Shown here: positions 46,366 through 58,252 of the stretch, one piece after another | How the letters are laid out: every line of letters starts with the position of its first letter | How positions within the stretch are numbered: position 1 is the stretch's first letter | Source: Phaseolus vulgaris | Lineage: Eukaryota > Streptophyta > Magnoliopsida > Fabales > Fabaceae | Assembly: GCF_000499845.2 (NCBI RefSeq) | Contig: NC_023758.2 | Coordinates: 43,445,524 to 43,509,523 of the forward strand | Direction: 5' to 3' | Length of the DNA stretch: 64,000 nucleotides | The notes under the pieces: generated by a model | The model's database searches: none | Told to the model about the DNA's origin: nothing | Seen by the model: only the letters and a program-made list of their open reading frames with translations | Position numbers and translations under genes: made by a program

Positions 46366-48836
46366 TCACTTCTTTCTTTTCTTTGGGGGCTGCAATGCTT
46401 CTTCGTCTTCATCTTCCTCTTCCTCTTCATTTTCATCATCCTCACCACCCTCATCCTCCTCTTCTTCCCCTCCCTCGTCTTCATCATCCTCATCCTCGTT
46501 GTCATCCTCATCGTCATCCTCTTGATCATCACCCTCTTCATCTTCTTCCTCTTCTCCGTTCTCCTCCACCCCACCTGCGCCACCTTCGGGTGCCTTCTTT
46601 GAGTTGCTCTTGTTGTTGGAATTGTTGCCATATCCACCTCCATCTTCAGACGACAACTCCTCTTCACCCTCCCCAGATCCACCATCTCCTTCGTCATCTT
46701 CGTCGCCTTCATCATCATTACCGTCTTCCCCCTCTGCATCACGCTGCTTATCTTGACTCTGGGTTGTGTTATCTCCATTGGTTATAGGCGTGTTGATCAG
46801 TAAGAGCCGGTAGAGATCCTGCATCCATTTTTCAAGACAAATGAACCAAGGAGATGATGACACTAACCGATGTACACAAATTGAGACATAGAAAGGGAAA
46901 AACAAACGCTTAATTTGAATACAAGTAATTAAAAAAATAGTAAGGTGCGTTTTTTTAGTTGCAAATTATTTTTTCAGAGTTTAATAATAATAACTCTTCA
47001 GCGAAAGTCTGAGTTTGAATAAATGATGAAATTAATAGTTGTAATAACTTTAACCCTTTTATGAGTCCACCACCTTGCTTCAATCGAATTACGTAGAAAT
47101 TGATTGGAAAGGGTTTGAGACGGATATTAGAATGTATCCCATCTTAGATTTGAAATTCATTTAGGTTTTTGGAAAAGAAGAGAACAATTTTTTAATAAAA
47201 CAAGGAATGAAAACAATTTAAAATTTCAATTAACTGCCGAAGAAACAACCAAACTTTCTATTTCTTAAAATAATTCGTTAGTCATAGACATAAAAACATT
47301 CAAAAAACTGATTTGCGATTAAACGATGTTACAAAGCAGAACCATTAAACTCTTATTATATAGTACATGTTACTTTTACCCCCATCTTTTTTCACTCTAT
47401 ATTGCCTTAAATTCTTTTATAGTTTGTCTGGTAAAATCCAAATAAACAAACACAACGATGGTAAAAACGGAAAACTTGAACTCCACCATAAATTACATAA
47501 AGCAATTAATTTCAGAGGTGTACTAAAGTTAAAATCTAAGAACAAAAACAATTTCACGTTTTCCATAAAAAAAATAATAACTTGCGTTACTAACTATATA
47601 ATTTAAAAGATTAATCGTTATGCACTATCAGTACTTAACTTTCTTCAATTCAAAATATACGAGTTAAAGTGTACTTCTTGTACTACTAATACTAAGTTTT
47701 CTAGATTATATCGTATCAGGCATAGTTAAGTAGGCTGAAGATTTTCATACTTCAATATTTCTTCTTGTAATTAAAGAAAACGCATGATATAACATTAATT
47801 ACTATTATAATAATATAAAAAGAGAATACTACATTTATAATAGAAAATATTGTAGTAGGCTACTACATACATAACAAAAAAATGACTGACACTGTTTACA
47901 GTTAATAGTTGAGACAGTGGATACTACAATTATGTCGCATCGTATAAGATTCCACCTTTTTTCCCACCCAAGATGCCAGGAAGTATAACCACAAAAACGA
48001 CACGCGTTCGTGAAGCGTGCTTTACGCTCAAAGGGCATATCCAAGCGAATAACCCATACGAATCCGCTTCCCCTCCCTTTCCTTCACTTTTGACTTCTAC
48101 ACGCTCACACGCGACAAAAAGATATTTTTATAATTCATATTCCCAACCGGGTCCCACGTAGTAAAACCTCGGAACTAAACTAATCCCTCAACCGCAATTT
48201 ATATCTTCCACCCAGTTCCGCAACGGGAAACAAACAAACCAAGCACCAAAAACAAATCCTGTTAAATATCTTTTTATTTCCGGCTTATTTTATTTTCTAT
48301 CCTCTGCCTTGTCAAAATAAAATAAAATAAGTGCGTACGTTAGCAAACGCCAAACCTAAAAGGTTAAAATCACCGGCGCACGCTAGGATAAGGTTACATC
48401 GCATCGGTTACCGAAAAAAAATCCCAAAGCTCGGTGATTCATCAGCCCTACATGCGCATAATAGCGTGTAGAATAGGCACATACTGACAAAGACCAAAAA
48501 AATTTCCCATAATTGCTTAGACCATAAAAACATGAACTCGAGAGATAACACAAATTGCTTTCAAAAAAGATATAGATAACGTTAGATTTCGTCAAAGTTT
48601 AGGGTAGTAAAAGCTTCAGACCTTAGTTTAGTTCTTTTAACGCTCTTGCTTTTCAGACTTTTTTTTAACAAAAAATAAGGGTTTTAGAGCGAGAAGGACA
48701 GAGAGAAGTGACTCACCGGAGCCAAAAGCGTGGCTTTGACGACAGCAGAAGCTAGCAAAGTCGCGAGAACTTCCGCGGCGCTCGTCAACGCGCCGTATGT
48801 GAGCGTAACCGTCACCGAATTCTGTTTAGTCTCCAT
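46366..48836 (-). CDS. Very acidic nuclear-type protein of unknown function
   Basis: Two coding exons on the minus strand: 48836-48717 and 46818-46366, separated by a 1.9-kb GT-AG intron; 573 nt, 190 aa. Exon 1 (METKQNSVTVTLTYGALTS, then a hydrophobic Ala/Leu/Val segment VLATLLASAVVKATLLAP) is non-acidic and helical. Exon 2 starts DLYRLLLINTPITNGDN and becomes almost entirely Glu/Asp with Gly and Asn, ending in a basic PPKKRKK at 184-190, a classical SV40-type nuclear localisation motif. Such tails are seen in histone- or nucleolus-associated acidic proteins, but no family domain is recognisable. GenBank-style names for such plant genes ('glutamic acid-rich', 'prostatic spermine-binding-like') carry no functional meaning. 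The long frames on the opposite strand here are artefacts of the GAN/GGN repeats. Confidence 0.75.
46371..46560 (-). repeat. GAN trinucleotide-rich coding tract
   Basis: Imperfect GAG/GAA/GAT/GAC runs encode the Glu/Asp tail. It is open in several frames on both strands for this reason. Such tracts change length readily. Confidence 0.8.
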
Positions 48837-48884
48837 TTCGTACAACAAACAAACAAGCTCCTTCTCCAACTACAAAACCTTATC

Positions 48885-49284
48885 CTGTCAATAATAAATA
48901 ATAGTAACAATAAATAACAATTATAATAATAATGATATCACCGTATTTAGATCTTCTGCAAAATATTGACAGTGGCTCTTGTTTCCCAAAGTACCAAAAA
49001 CTATGACAATGGTAAGTTTTTTTATTTTTTGTAAAAAAAATAATTAAATTGAATTTGTCCTCGGAAGGAGGAGATGCAGAGGAAGTATAATTGAGGAGAC
49101 ATATAATTAGAAAAGAGCAAGAGAAAGCAGAATTTAGGTTGTGAAAAGCGAAGGCGTGGTAAGAGGAGGATTTTGAAGATGAGATGGCGAAAGAAGAGAA
49201 AAGAAAGGTGAAAGCAGTGTAGAGAGAGAAGAGAAAACGTGGAATTAGCGAGAATTGAAGAAGGAGAAGGTTGAAAGCGCTTAC
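48885..49284 (-). other. Probable 5'-UTR intron of the acidic-protein gene
   Basis: The minus strand has a strong donor CTTCCTG|GTAAGCGC (exon end 49285) and a strong acceptor TTATTGACAG (exon resumes 48884), 400 bp apart. The flanks are CT-rich leader upstream (49285 to about 49530) and a 48-nt leader before the ATG. Leader introns are common in plant housekeeping genes. This is inferred from sites and composition only. Confidence 0.5.
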
Positions 49285-49509
49285 CAGGAAGGAAGATCTG
49301 GAGAGGAATGAGATGGATCTGAAGGTTTGGAGCTCTAAAACCTGGGAAAACAAGCAGCACAAGCCCCGAACATTCTGGACCGTTGGATCCTGATCGTAGA
49401 GACACAGCACCAAAATATAGAAATATCAGAGGTGAGTGAGAAAGAGAGAGAAGGAAACACACAGAGGCACTGGAGACCGAATGCTGGTAATTTCTCACCC
49501 GAGAATCGG

Positions 49510-49570
49510 GCAGTTCGGGCAGCCTCACCACACGCGAAACCCTGCCTCACGGGCTGCCCCTCGGGGCAGG
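49510..49570. other. GC-rich hairpin region upstream of the acidic-protein gene
   Basis: GGGCAGCC at about 49520 is inverted at GGCTGCCC (about 49551), and CTGCCC-CTCG-GGGCAG (about 49553-49568) forms a perfect 6-bp hairpin with a four-base loop. The patch is rich in CpG and marks the upstream edge of the transcribed leader. It is not a tRNA: no cloverleaf or box B. Confidence 0.5.
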
Positions 49571-49731
49571 TAAGGACAACTGTGGGTTTACTTGATTTTA
49601 AAATGCTTCCTTTTTTTGCCTCCGATACAATGATTTTTCATTAAATTACCCGGTCTTCACCGGAAAGTCTAGTTTTAAATCTTAAAGCATTAATGCCGTT
49701 TCTTGTTCAAAAAATAAAAGATGATTCCGCA

Positions 49732-49737
49732 CACGTG
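49732..49737. promoter_or_regulatory. G-box in the promoter of the acidic-protein gene
   Basis: CACACGTGCC followed by CACACGCGT lies about 200 bp upstream of the proposed transcription start. CACGTG is a binding core for bZIP and bHLH factors. Confidence 0.35.
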
Positions 49738-52700
49738 CCACACGCGTAATGTACTGTGATTATCTTCTCCAACCATGGTTAATTGCTTCCCTCACTCTGG
49801 TTAAACCAGGATTTACTAACCAAGGCAGTCTGAGTAGGAAAGGTTGTTGAAATATCAAATATATATTAAATTCATAATTCAGAACGGGACTCACGCCGTA
49901 GGCACCAACATTTTTTTAGTATTTAATAACAAAGTTAAGAGAATATTTAACGCTGTTAGTGGACGCCGTTTTAAGTTTAATTATGAATAGTAACGTTCTT
50001 TCACACCATAAATTAGAGAACACAAGCTATTCGTTTATCAGTTTCGTATATTAATTATGAACAACTGCTATATTAAAAACAGTATTTTGTAGGTAAAACA
50101 TTACTCATCGAATTAATCCAACCATCTCACATAGAATATTGAATATTTGATTTTCAATCATGGAAGTGTAATCAATGGGACTTGAGTAATTTATATAAAA
50201 TCATGTTTAAAAACTAATACATCTGAGAAACTCGAATTAATGATGGAAGTGTTGACTTAATGTATGTGAAAATTCAATCTGTGATAAAAAATAACAAAAC
50301 TGAGGGAAGGATAGACCAAAAGAACATACTTTTTAATTAAGATCTTAATTAAAAATTACAGACCTTTTAATATGATTAATATTTCCCCCTCTTTTCTATA
50401 GGAAACAACTACAAGAGGTAATATTAAAATTTATAAAGGTTCTTGTTATTATCAATGTGTTTTTTTCGTTTAATCTTAGTAAGAGGAATTGAGATTTTAC
50501 TCCTAAATTTTAAAATATTGGCTTTACTCATTATCGTCAATATCTATATTAAAAATTACTAGCTCAACATGCTTAGAGTAACGAACAAAAATTATAATTT
50601 TCATTATCATTTTTTTTGTACATTTTTTCTTTTCCGTCTTAAAGCATCGTTGTTTCTAATTAGTGCGGTAAGAGATAGTTAAAATTATAACCATTTCAAG
50701 ACCATAACTTTAAATTTCATGAATGATAATCAGTTATCTTATATTTTAAGAAACAATGATGAGTCACACAAGTAATAATAACTGTTTAAAGTTATTTTTA
50801 TTAATATTGATAAAAAATATTTTTTATTTAAGTTATTAGATTTTTTTTTTAATCAGTATTATTTCTCGATATATATTAGTAAGATAATTTTCTATGCAAT
50901 GGATGTTTGTTGTTATTTTTTTATATTATGTGATAAAAAAAACATATTATTGATTTTCAACCAATATTAATTATGGTTTTTTTTCTGTTAATGCCAGCTA
51001 GAAGAATTTTTTAGCCATAAAAAATTGTAATAAAAATCACTGTAAAATAACTGTATAAAAGAAAGTATGACTAAGATCACCATCAAGATGGACATAGATT
51101 GGTTGAATAAAAAACATGTTAACAAAATTCTTCAAATTTTAAAATTTTAATGAAAATGGTGAAAATAAACAATAAAAATGATAATAGTGAAATAAAAAAA
51201 ATATAAGATTATAAAGTCAAATCTAAAAAGTTGAGAAACATTTAATAATTTAAATAAGAACATTTTAAGTAAAACACAAAGGAACATGAGCATGATTTTA
51301 GAGACGCGATTAATAGGAGAATAACAATTTTAGGTGTCATTTGTTGTTTCTACAAGAAACATTACACTTTGCTGATAAAAAAAAAATCAAGAAGAGCACT
51401 TTTCTTTTCAAACTTTTTTATAAATCTTAGATTTTATGTGAGTTGACATCATGTAGTCACAATGGTTGCATATACTTAACACACCTATTGGTAAGTTTTC
51501 CTGACAAATTTCAACTCAAAACATTTTGATGAACATCATCACCAATGAAATGATATATTATTTCTACATCTTTGTTTTGGAATGTTGGATAAAGATTAAT
51601 TGTACTAGTATTTTATAATGTACATGTATATTGTTATCAAAACTAAAGTAATCTTTTAACCTATATTTTATCCATAGTATTTGGACAACAACAATTAACA
51701 TTTGACATGTACTACAACTCTCCTATAAATAGACCTAAACGTATACATATTTCTATACTGGTTCGGTTCAATAAGAATCTACATCCAATTTAATCCAATC
51801 AATCTTACATCTATTGTTCCAAAATATTCTTCGATTAATCTTTCACAAAAATTCTTGTGCAATTAATAAAAAAAATCCACCATCCTTCTTAAAACACCAT
51901 AAAGAATAAACATAAGGTATTGAAAAGACTCAAATACCTTAAAAGCACACAAAGTGTATACAACAAAGAAATACACTAAGAAAAGCAAATATATCACCTA
52001 AGAAATCTATAGCACTTTCAATCTTCACTAATGATTTTGAGTATTACTTTTTTTTCAAAATGTAAAAAATGATTACTCGAAAAATCTTGTTTCAGAAAAT
52101 ACCTAAAACTTTCATAAGTATTTAAAAAGAGTTAAGCTTGAAAATATTTCATGATTATTGACTTAGAAAATCAATTATCTGCTAAATCCATGAAATCCTA
52201 TCTATCTTGATTAAAATAATTTATTATTATTTGAGATAATGTTATAAATTTAACGTAGTCTATTATTAAGTTGATAAAGATAGAAGATTAGTTTTCAATG
52301 CAAATGTGTTAAAGATTATCTTATAGATTGATTAATATTTTACATTTAATCATTTTAAGATGGTAAACATTGAAAAGTGTAACCATAAAAAAGAGGTGTA
52401 CAAATAATCAAGAGATCGTCTTATTGTATTTGTCAACACAGTAATGTAAGTTTAAATAAATGTAGTCAACATTAAAAAAAAATCTTACTTAATATTAGTT
52501 AAAAAATCTTAATAAAATTTGATAAAAAAAATGTAAACCAAGATTGACTATTAAAGATAATTAACATTAATATTCTTTTTATATTTTTTTATAGTTGAGA
52601 TTATGAGACTTCCTATAAAAAAAAGACATCTTCTTACATTTAGACCGTGCACGTACACGAAAAATGGTAGAAAAAATAAAAGTATTTGAAACAAGTGAGA

Positions 52701-52941
52701 CCTAACCTAAATTTGATATCCACCTATAGATGAGATGGTGAAAAAAACCTCTATGATTAAAATGATTCGACGATATTACTATATTAATGTAGTAGGACAA
52801 AAATTATATGTACCATAATTCCTTCATCTTTATTTGTATAGCCATCTCATCACCATCAAGCCTACAAGAGATGTCTTGTTCTTGATTTTTTTTGTATTGA
52901 TGATTGCCATTTTAAAAAAAATATTTTTACATGTGAATATG

Positions 52942-52999
52942 AATGTTGAATATATAATTATTTAACAATTAATGTTGAATATATAATTATTTAACAATT
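52942..52999 (+). repeat. 29-bp exact tandem duplication
   Basis: Two identical adjacent units beginning AATGTTGAATATATAATTAT, at 52942-52970 and 52971-52999. Confidence 0.95.
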
Positions 53000-54655
53000 A
53001 AGTAATTATTTAATTTTAGAAAAAATATGAAGTGAATTAAATGGACTATTTATTAAAATTAAGTAATTTGGGTCCGTTTTTAAATATCATTTTATTATTA
53101 ATAAAATTTTATACATTTCCGTTAGTAATAACAACGTCAATTATTTTTACACCTACAATATTAATAATAAAGTGTAAGTTTAATAACACATCTTAACATT
53201 GATGTTTTATATTTCTGCACATCATTCTGCTCCCAAGTTTTAATTCGGCGAATTTTACCACTGTCTTTTAAAATTAAACACATTTTATCTTTTTTTTATT
53301 AGTTCTATCAAATGTTTAATGTTGTAAGGTGACACAACCAAGTACTAACACCAACCTCTACTTTAAAAGGCATGTATTAAATTGTGAAATCAATTTATTC
53401 TGCTACTGACCATCACTTCAGTGATAAATAGGTAACGTTGCTGCTGGGAAGATTGATTGAAAACTTAAGGTTCGTGAGTCAATGGGTTATAAACCAACTC
53501 CAGGGTGTGCCAGGTTATAAACCTTACTCAGAGTTTTTGAATGTAAAATAAGTATCACTCTAGCTAAAATACGAAGTTGAATAGTTGAAATATCAAGTTA
53601 CATAGTAATATCTAACATGAAAGTTTTTATAAAAAAAAAGTTAAATGAAGAATCAAAACAGTTAAGTGAAAATACCAATTGAAAAATATATATGTTCTAA
53701 TAAGAGTATCAGCGATCTCAACCCTAAAATATTTAGTGTAATCAAGGATATAGAAACTTTTAGCTACTGTGTAATATGTTTTTTTTTCTCTTTCTTGTAT
53801 ATATTTGATACATACTAAAATCTTCATCTTATTTTCTCTGTATCTGATTTTATTATGGACTTAATTCAATAATAAATGTTTGTTTTCCGTTTAAACGGAT
53901 TACATAAAATCTTTTTATTCACATTGATACGATATTAATGTTTTTAATATGAATCTTATTAGAGAACTTATTTATATACAACATCGAATTTGGTCCATAA
54001 TATAAAATATATAATTTAAGAATCTAATTTAAAAAATTGAGAATTAAATTAAAAATAATAATTTGTTCATTAGTTTAGCCTTGTTGTCTTCGTCCCTAAA
54101 CTAAGCATAAAGATATTTTTGCACTAGTCAACTAGAAGCAAGCAAAGAATGTAGCAAAAAGATAAATTCATGATTATAGCCAAAAAAAAGTGCTTATCTC
54201 TTTCTCGTCTTCTCCCTTCTCTTCCAGAATCCATTTTGGTGTGTGGACCATACTCTACTTTTCATCAAATGCTTCAACTGTGCAACTTTTTTTTCCCAAC
54301 TATTTATGTTCCTTCTATCATTATTTTTGTGTGTCTATAGGACACTGTTCTCTTACGAGAGCTTTTGTGAAATAATGGGATTTACAATTCACACCACACC
54401 GATTTCGACTAAGTAAAAGTTTGGCAAATTTAACCGAATATTATTATTTTTTTAAATATATTTATATGCATTCAAGATAAGCATCGTTCCATTTGAATAA
54501 AATAAAAAAATAACACAATTGTTAAATTAATCCATAATTTTAACGTACAATTAATCCATAAAAAATAAAAATAATATAGAATATATAACTATTTAACTAC
54601 TATGCTCTTGACATATACTTTATTTACAGAGTCCTTATTCTGGAAATACTTTTTT

Positions 54656-54765
54656 TAGGGAATCCTTATTCTGGAATCACCCAAATTATTAAGGATAGTT
54701 CTGGTATTTCAAAGAATATAGGATGCAGGAAGAAAAATGTAGGGGTGCAGGAAGAAATACTCATA
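54656..54765 (+). repeat. Fragment related to the 37571-37860 element
   Basis: Contains GGATGCAGGAAGAAA and, 21 bp later, GTGCAGGAAGAAAT, with AGGGGTGC between them, like the right end of the element at 37571-37860. TCCTTATTCTGGAA also occurs twice, at about 54630 and 54663. Confidence 0.45.
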
Positions 54766-55566
54766 TTTGAGATGCTGTTATCCACTTATTGGGCCATAAA
54801 AGTTCCATGGACTTTCACGAAACGGATCTGGCTGTTTTAAAAGCCCAAGAGAAAAAAAACATTTATTGGTTGAGATTTTTTTCCGAGCGTGCCTACTAAA
54901 CTCATGTATTGTTAGGAGATAAGATTTTGTAGGGGTGAACATGGATTAAAAATCCAATCCTAATTTAATTTAAATCCAAAGAAAGAGATTGAAATTAAAT
55001 TCAACTTCATATTTTTAAAAATATTTAAAAAATTCATATATTTATATGTAGATAATTAAATTGGATCTTAAGTTTAGATATATATTTTCAAAAAGAAAAT
55101 GATCTGGAGGTGTATAAATTAGTTTGACATTGATTTTAAAATTGATATTTTAAACCAGTTTTAAATTTGAAATAATTTAAAATTATTATATATTTCCAAG
55201 AATAATTTTAGAATGAAAAGTTGTTGAAATGTTTCATATTTGATAAAATGTTCAATTAATTAACAAGTTTTAAACAAATAATATTAGGTAAAAGGTGAAT
55301 GAATATATTACTTGAATGATGTACATATCTAATTTTATTAGTATTTTTTTTTATCTTCATAGTTATTACGAAATTGAATTAGGTGATATATATATTCTGT
55401 TAAATCGTATTTTATATTTTTAATTAATATTTATTTAAACGATAACATTATTTATATATACGTGTAGATTTCATATAAATATATTTCACGTTATATTATT
55501 ACTTTTTATTTTTTTAATCATATCATATTACGTATTATTAGGTTGAAAAATGTTTGGTGTCCCCTA

Positions 55567-55567
55567 A

Positions 55568-55621
<54 letters not shown>
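55567..55621 (+). repeat. Compound (CA)n(TA)n microsatellite
   Basis: About nine CA units run straight into about 18 TA units. A good candidate for length polymorphism. Confidence 0.95.
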
Positions 55622-55623
<2 letters not shown>

Positions 55624-56388
55624 TATCTTTGATTTTAAATTATTTTTTATTTTAAATTATTTTAGATTTTACAATCAATTTTGAAATAAAAAGTAATAAA
55701 TATGAAACTGATTTAAAAATATTTAAACTGTTTTCTTTTAGAAAACATAATTTTTTTATTTTCAATAATTATTTGAATTTGGATTAAAAATATCCAAACT
55801 ACCTTTCTTTAGAAATTAGAAATTTAGTTACAATTCAAGTTATTTAGATTTATAACAATTTGGGTTGGTTGAGTAACGAAACAGATAATATTTTATAGAT
55901 TTTTTTTTTGCCTACCCTAAGACTTTGGTTTGTTCATATTAGACCATTTTTTTCTAAATCTTATAAGTTAGTTTATAATCATTCAAAGGAAAATTGAATT
56001 CTGTTTATTTATGTAAATATAAATATTATTATTATTATTATGTAAGTCTATGTTATTTATGTCGTATTAAATTTTCAACACAATATTTTAAAATATCTAT
56101 ATAAGTTCGAGCCATAGTTTTATCTATTAATTTAAAATGCTTTATTATCAGTAGTTAGACTTTTGAATTAAGCCATTAAAAAAATATATATATACTAAGT
56201 TTTGTAAACAAATTTATATAAAATAAATAACTTAACTTCCAACATAAATCAAGGTCATTTATGAAGGTTTTTTTCTCTCTTTAAAGTGTGTCAATTTGTA
56301 AAGTCGAATTCGTCCCAATCAATTTTCTTCTTTACTCAACTACCTACTTTCTTTTTTTGACTACGAACTCGACTACCTAATTTGATGT

Positions 56389-56392
<4 letters not shown>

Positions 56393-56422
<30 letters not shown>
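56393..56422. repeat. (AT)n microsatellite
   Basis: About 14 uninterrupted AT dinucleotides. Confidence 0.9.
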
Positions 56423-56427
<5 letters not shown>

Positions 56428-57171
56428 GAGTGTTTTTTTTTTCTGTAACAAACTCTTATCATTTTAATTTTTTAGTAACAAGTTATTTAAAAATAAATAA
56501 ATAAGAAAATATTATTTAAAAATAAAAAATAATTAAATTATTGAACAAAATTATTTTTTAATAAAAATAAATAAATAAATAATTTATTTATTTATTAAAA
56601 TAAATAATTGAATTTTGAGATATTATACTCTCTAACATAAACCTCTTATTTTCTCCTTAAAAGGGCTTCCAACAAGTTTGTATGTTTTTTAGTTGGATTG
56701 TTCCAACTCCTATCACCTCAACGTGATGAATTTCGTTGACGTGGATGAAACTTCTGTGCTTTCCAATGACAACAATGCACAAAATTTCAAATCTAATTGA
56801 TTCTATACTGTGTTCATAATCGATTCAATTTTCTCATGTTATTCACTAAAATATTTTAATCGATTTTGATTTCAAATAATCTATTAAATTTCATTTAAAT
56901 CACAAAGATTCTAAATATTCTATTATAGTTCTATTTAATCAATTAAAATTATCTTTTAGATACATGAAGATAAAATTATAATTTAATTTTCATACTTTAT
57001 ATTCATTTTCAAATTAATCAAATCACAGAACTTTTACATTATGTCTCTACTTTAATTCTTATTAACCCTTTTTTTTTCTATTGAACAATTTTTGAGTTAT
57101 AAGAAAATTTCATTTTTAGTATGATAAAAAAATGTAAAACTACTTCATTGATATATATTATTTTAATTGTG

Positions 57172-57176
<5 letters not shown>

Positions 57177-57212
<36 letters not shown>
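57177..57212. repeat. (AT)n microsatellite
   Basis: About 18 uninterrupted AT dinucleotides. Confidence 0.9.
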
Positions 57213-57216
<4 letters not shown>

Positions 57217-57846
57217 TAAGAATTTGTGTTATTCTTTTTTGCATCAATATATAATAAGATGTAGAAGTGAAAGAAATGAGAAGGGAGGTGATACATATCA
57301 ACACGTTCAAAGAATTTGAGGTGTTTTGGTATGTCATCACCAGAATTCAAAATTTTTGTCAACTTGTCGACAACCATATCAATTTTTTTTTTTGTTAATA
57401 TGCATAAACAAATTGATTAATATTATACTTGAAGAAGACAAAATTTTAATATATAAAGTTGAGGAAAACAAAATTTTAATTATAATGAAGTAGAAAATAA
57501 AACTATTCATTATAATAACATTAGGGTAGGGGTTATATTAAAACAAATAAACATATACACTATAAAATATTATTAAATAATAATTAATAATAAAAATTAT
57601 AAATAATTAGTGGTCACACTTATAAGTGGTTAAGCTCGTCATATGCTATATTGAATGAATGGTACATTATTTAAAGAGCTACCGTAATGGAAAGTCCAAA
57701 TGATTACGGTTCTATATATAAGTGTAACAACCCAAGAATAATGACAATTTAATACAAATCATCTTCTAATCATCAATTAGATAACATAACTCAAGTAATA
57801 CAAATAGACCACAAAGAAGTCATTAAAATCAAATATCGTTATTCTC

Positions 57847-58252
57847 TTACACTACAAGAAAATCATTAAATAGAAACCAATTTGTAGAAACTAAAATAAT
57901 TAGTTGCAATAGTAACTAAATTAGATACCATTTTAGAAATTGAAAAGAAATTTGGTTTCTAAATTAGTTTCTATTATTTTGTATTATTGTTAAATAGTTT
58001 CTAAATTGGTATTTAATTAGCAAACAAGGTTTTTGCTACCAAATTTATAAATTAAATAATTGGTAGTTAAAACATTAGTTGCTAATTAGATACCAATTTA
58101 GAAACTATTTAATAATAATAGAAAATAATAGAAACTAATTTAGAAACCAATTTTTTTAGTTTCTAAAATGGTTTCTATTTTAATTTTTATTATAACTAAT
58201 TATTTTGGTATCTAAAAATTTGTTTCTATTTCATGATTTTCTTATAGTGTTA
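57847..58252. mobile_element. CACTA-type foldback MITE with intact target duplication
   Basis: The 400-bp element (57850-58249) begins CACTACAAGAAAATCAT and ends with the inverse, ATGATTTTCTTATAGTG. It is flanked by TTA on both sides (57847-57849 and 58250-58252), the 3-bp duplication expected of CACTA transposons. Both halves are inverted copies throughout: ATAGAAACCAATTT, TAAAATAATTAGTTG, ACCATTTTAGAAA, GGTTTCTAAATTAGTTTCTA and AAATAGTTTCTAAATTGGTA recur in the reverse of the right half, and the centre is CTACCAA...TTGGTAG. No transposase is encoded. Confidence 0.85.

Larger units (their letters stand above)
49800..55560. other. Gene-poor AT-rich region
   Basis: No gene could be supported. 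It contains a 29-bp tandem duplication (52942-52999) and a fragment of the TTTCTTCCTGCA family (54720-54765). Confidence 0.55.

Noticed and set aside
46303..46905. Several long open frames on both strands over the acidic tract
   Set aside because: GAN/GGN-rich coding sequence is open in most frames. Only the minus-strand frame ending in PPKKRKK joins a spliced first exon and makes a sensible protein.
49022..49550. Open frames of up to 177 codons upstream of the acidic-protein gene
   Set aside because: They are Leu/Ser/Phe-rich translations of a CT-rich leader and intron, overlap each other in different frames, and start at non-ATG codons.
49490..49570. GC-rich hairpins suggesting a tRNA or other structured RNA
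   Set aside because: No acceptor stem, anticodon arm or GGTTCGANNC box B is present. The simplest reading is a GC-rich promoter or leader.
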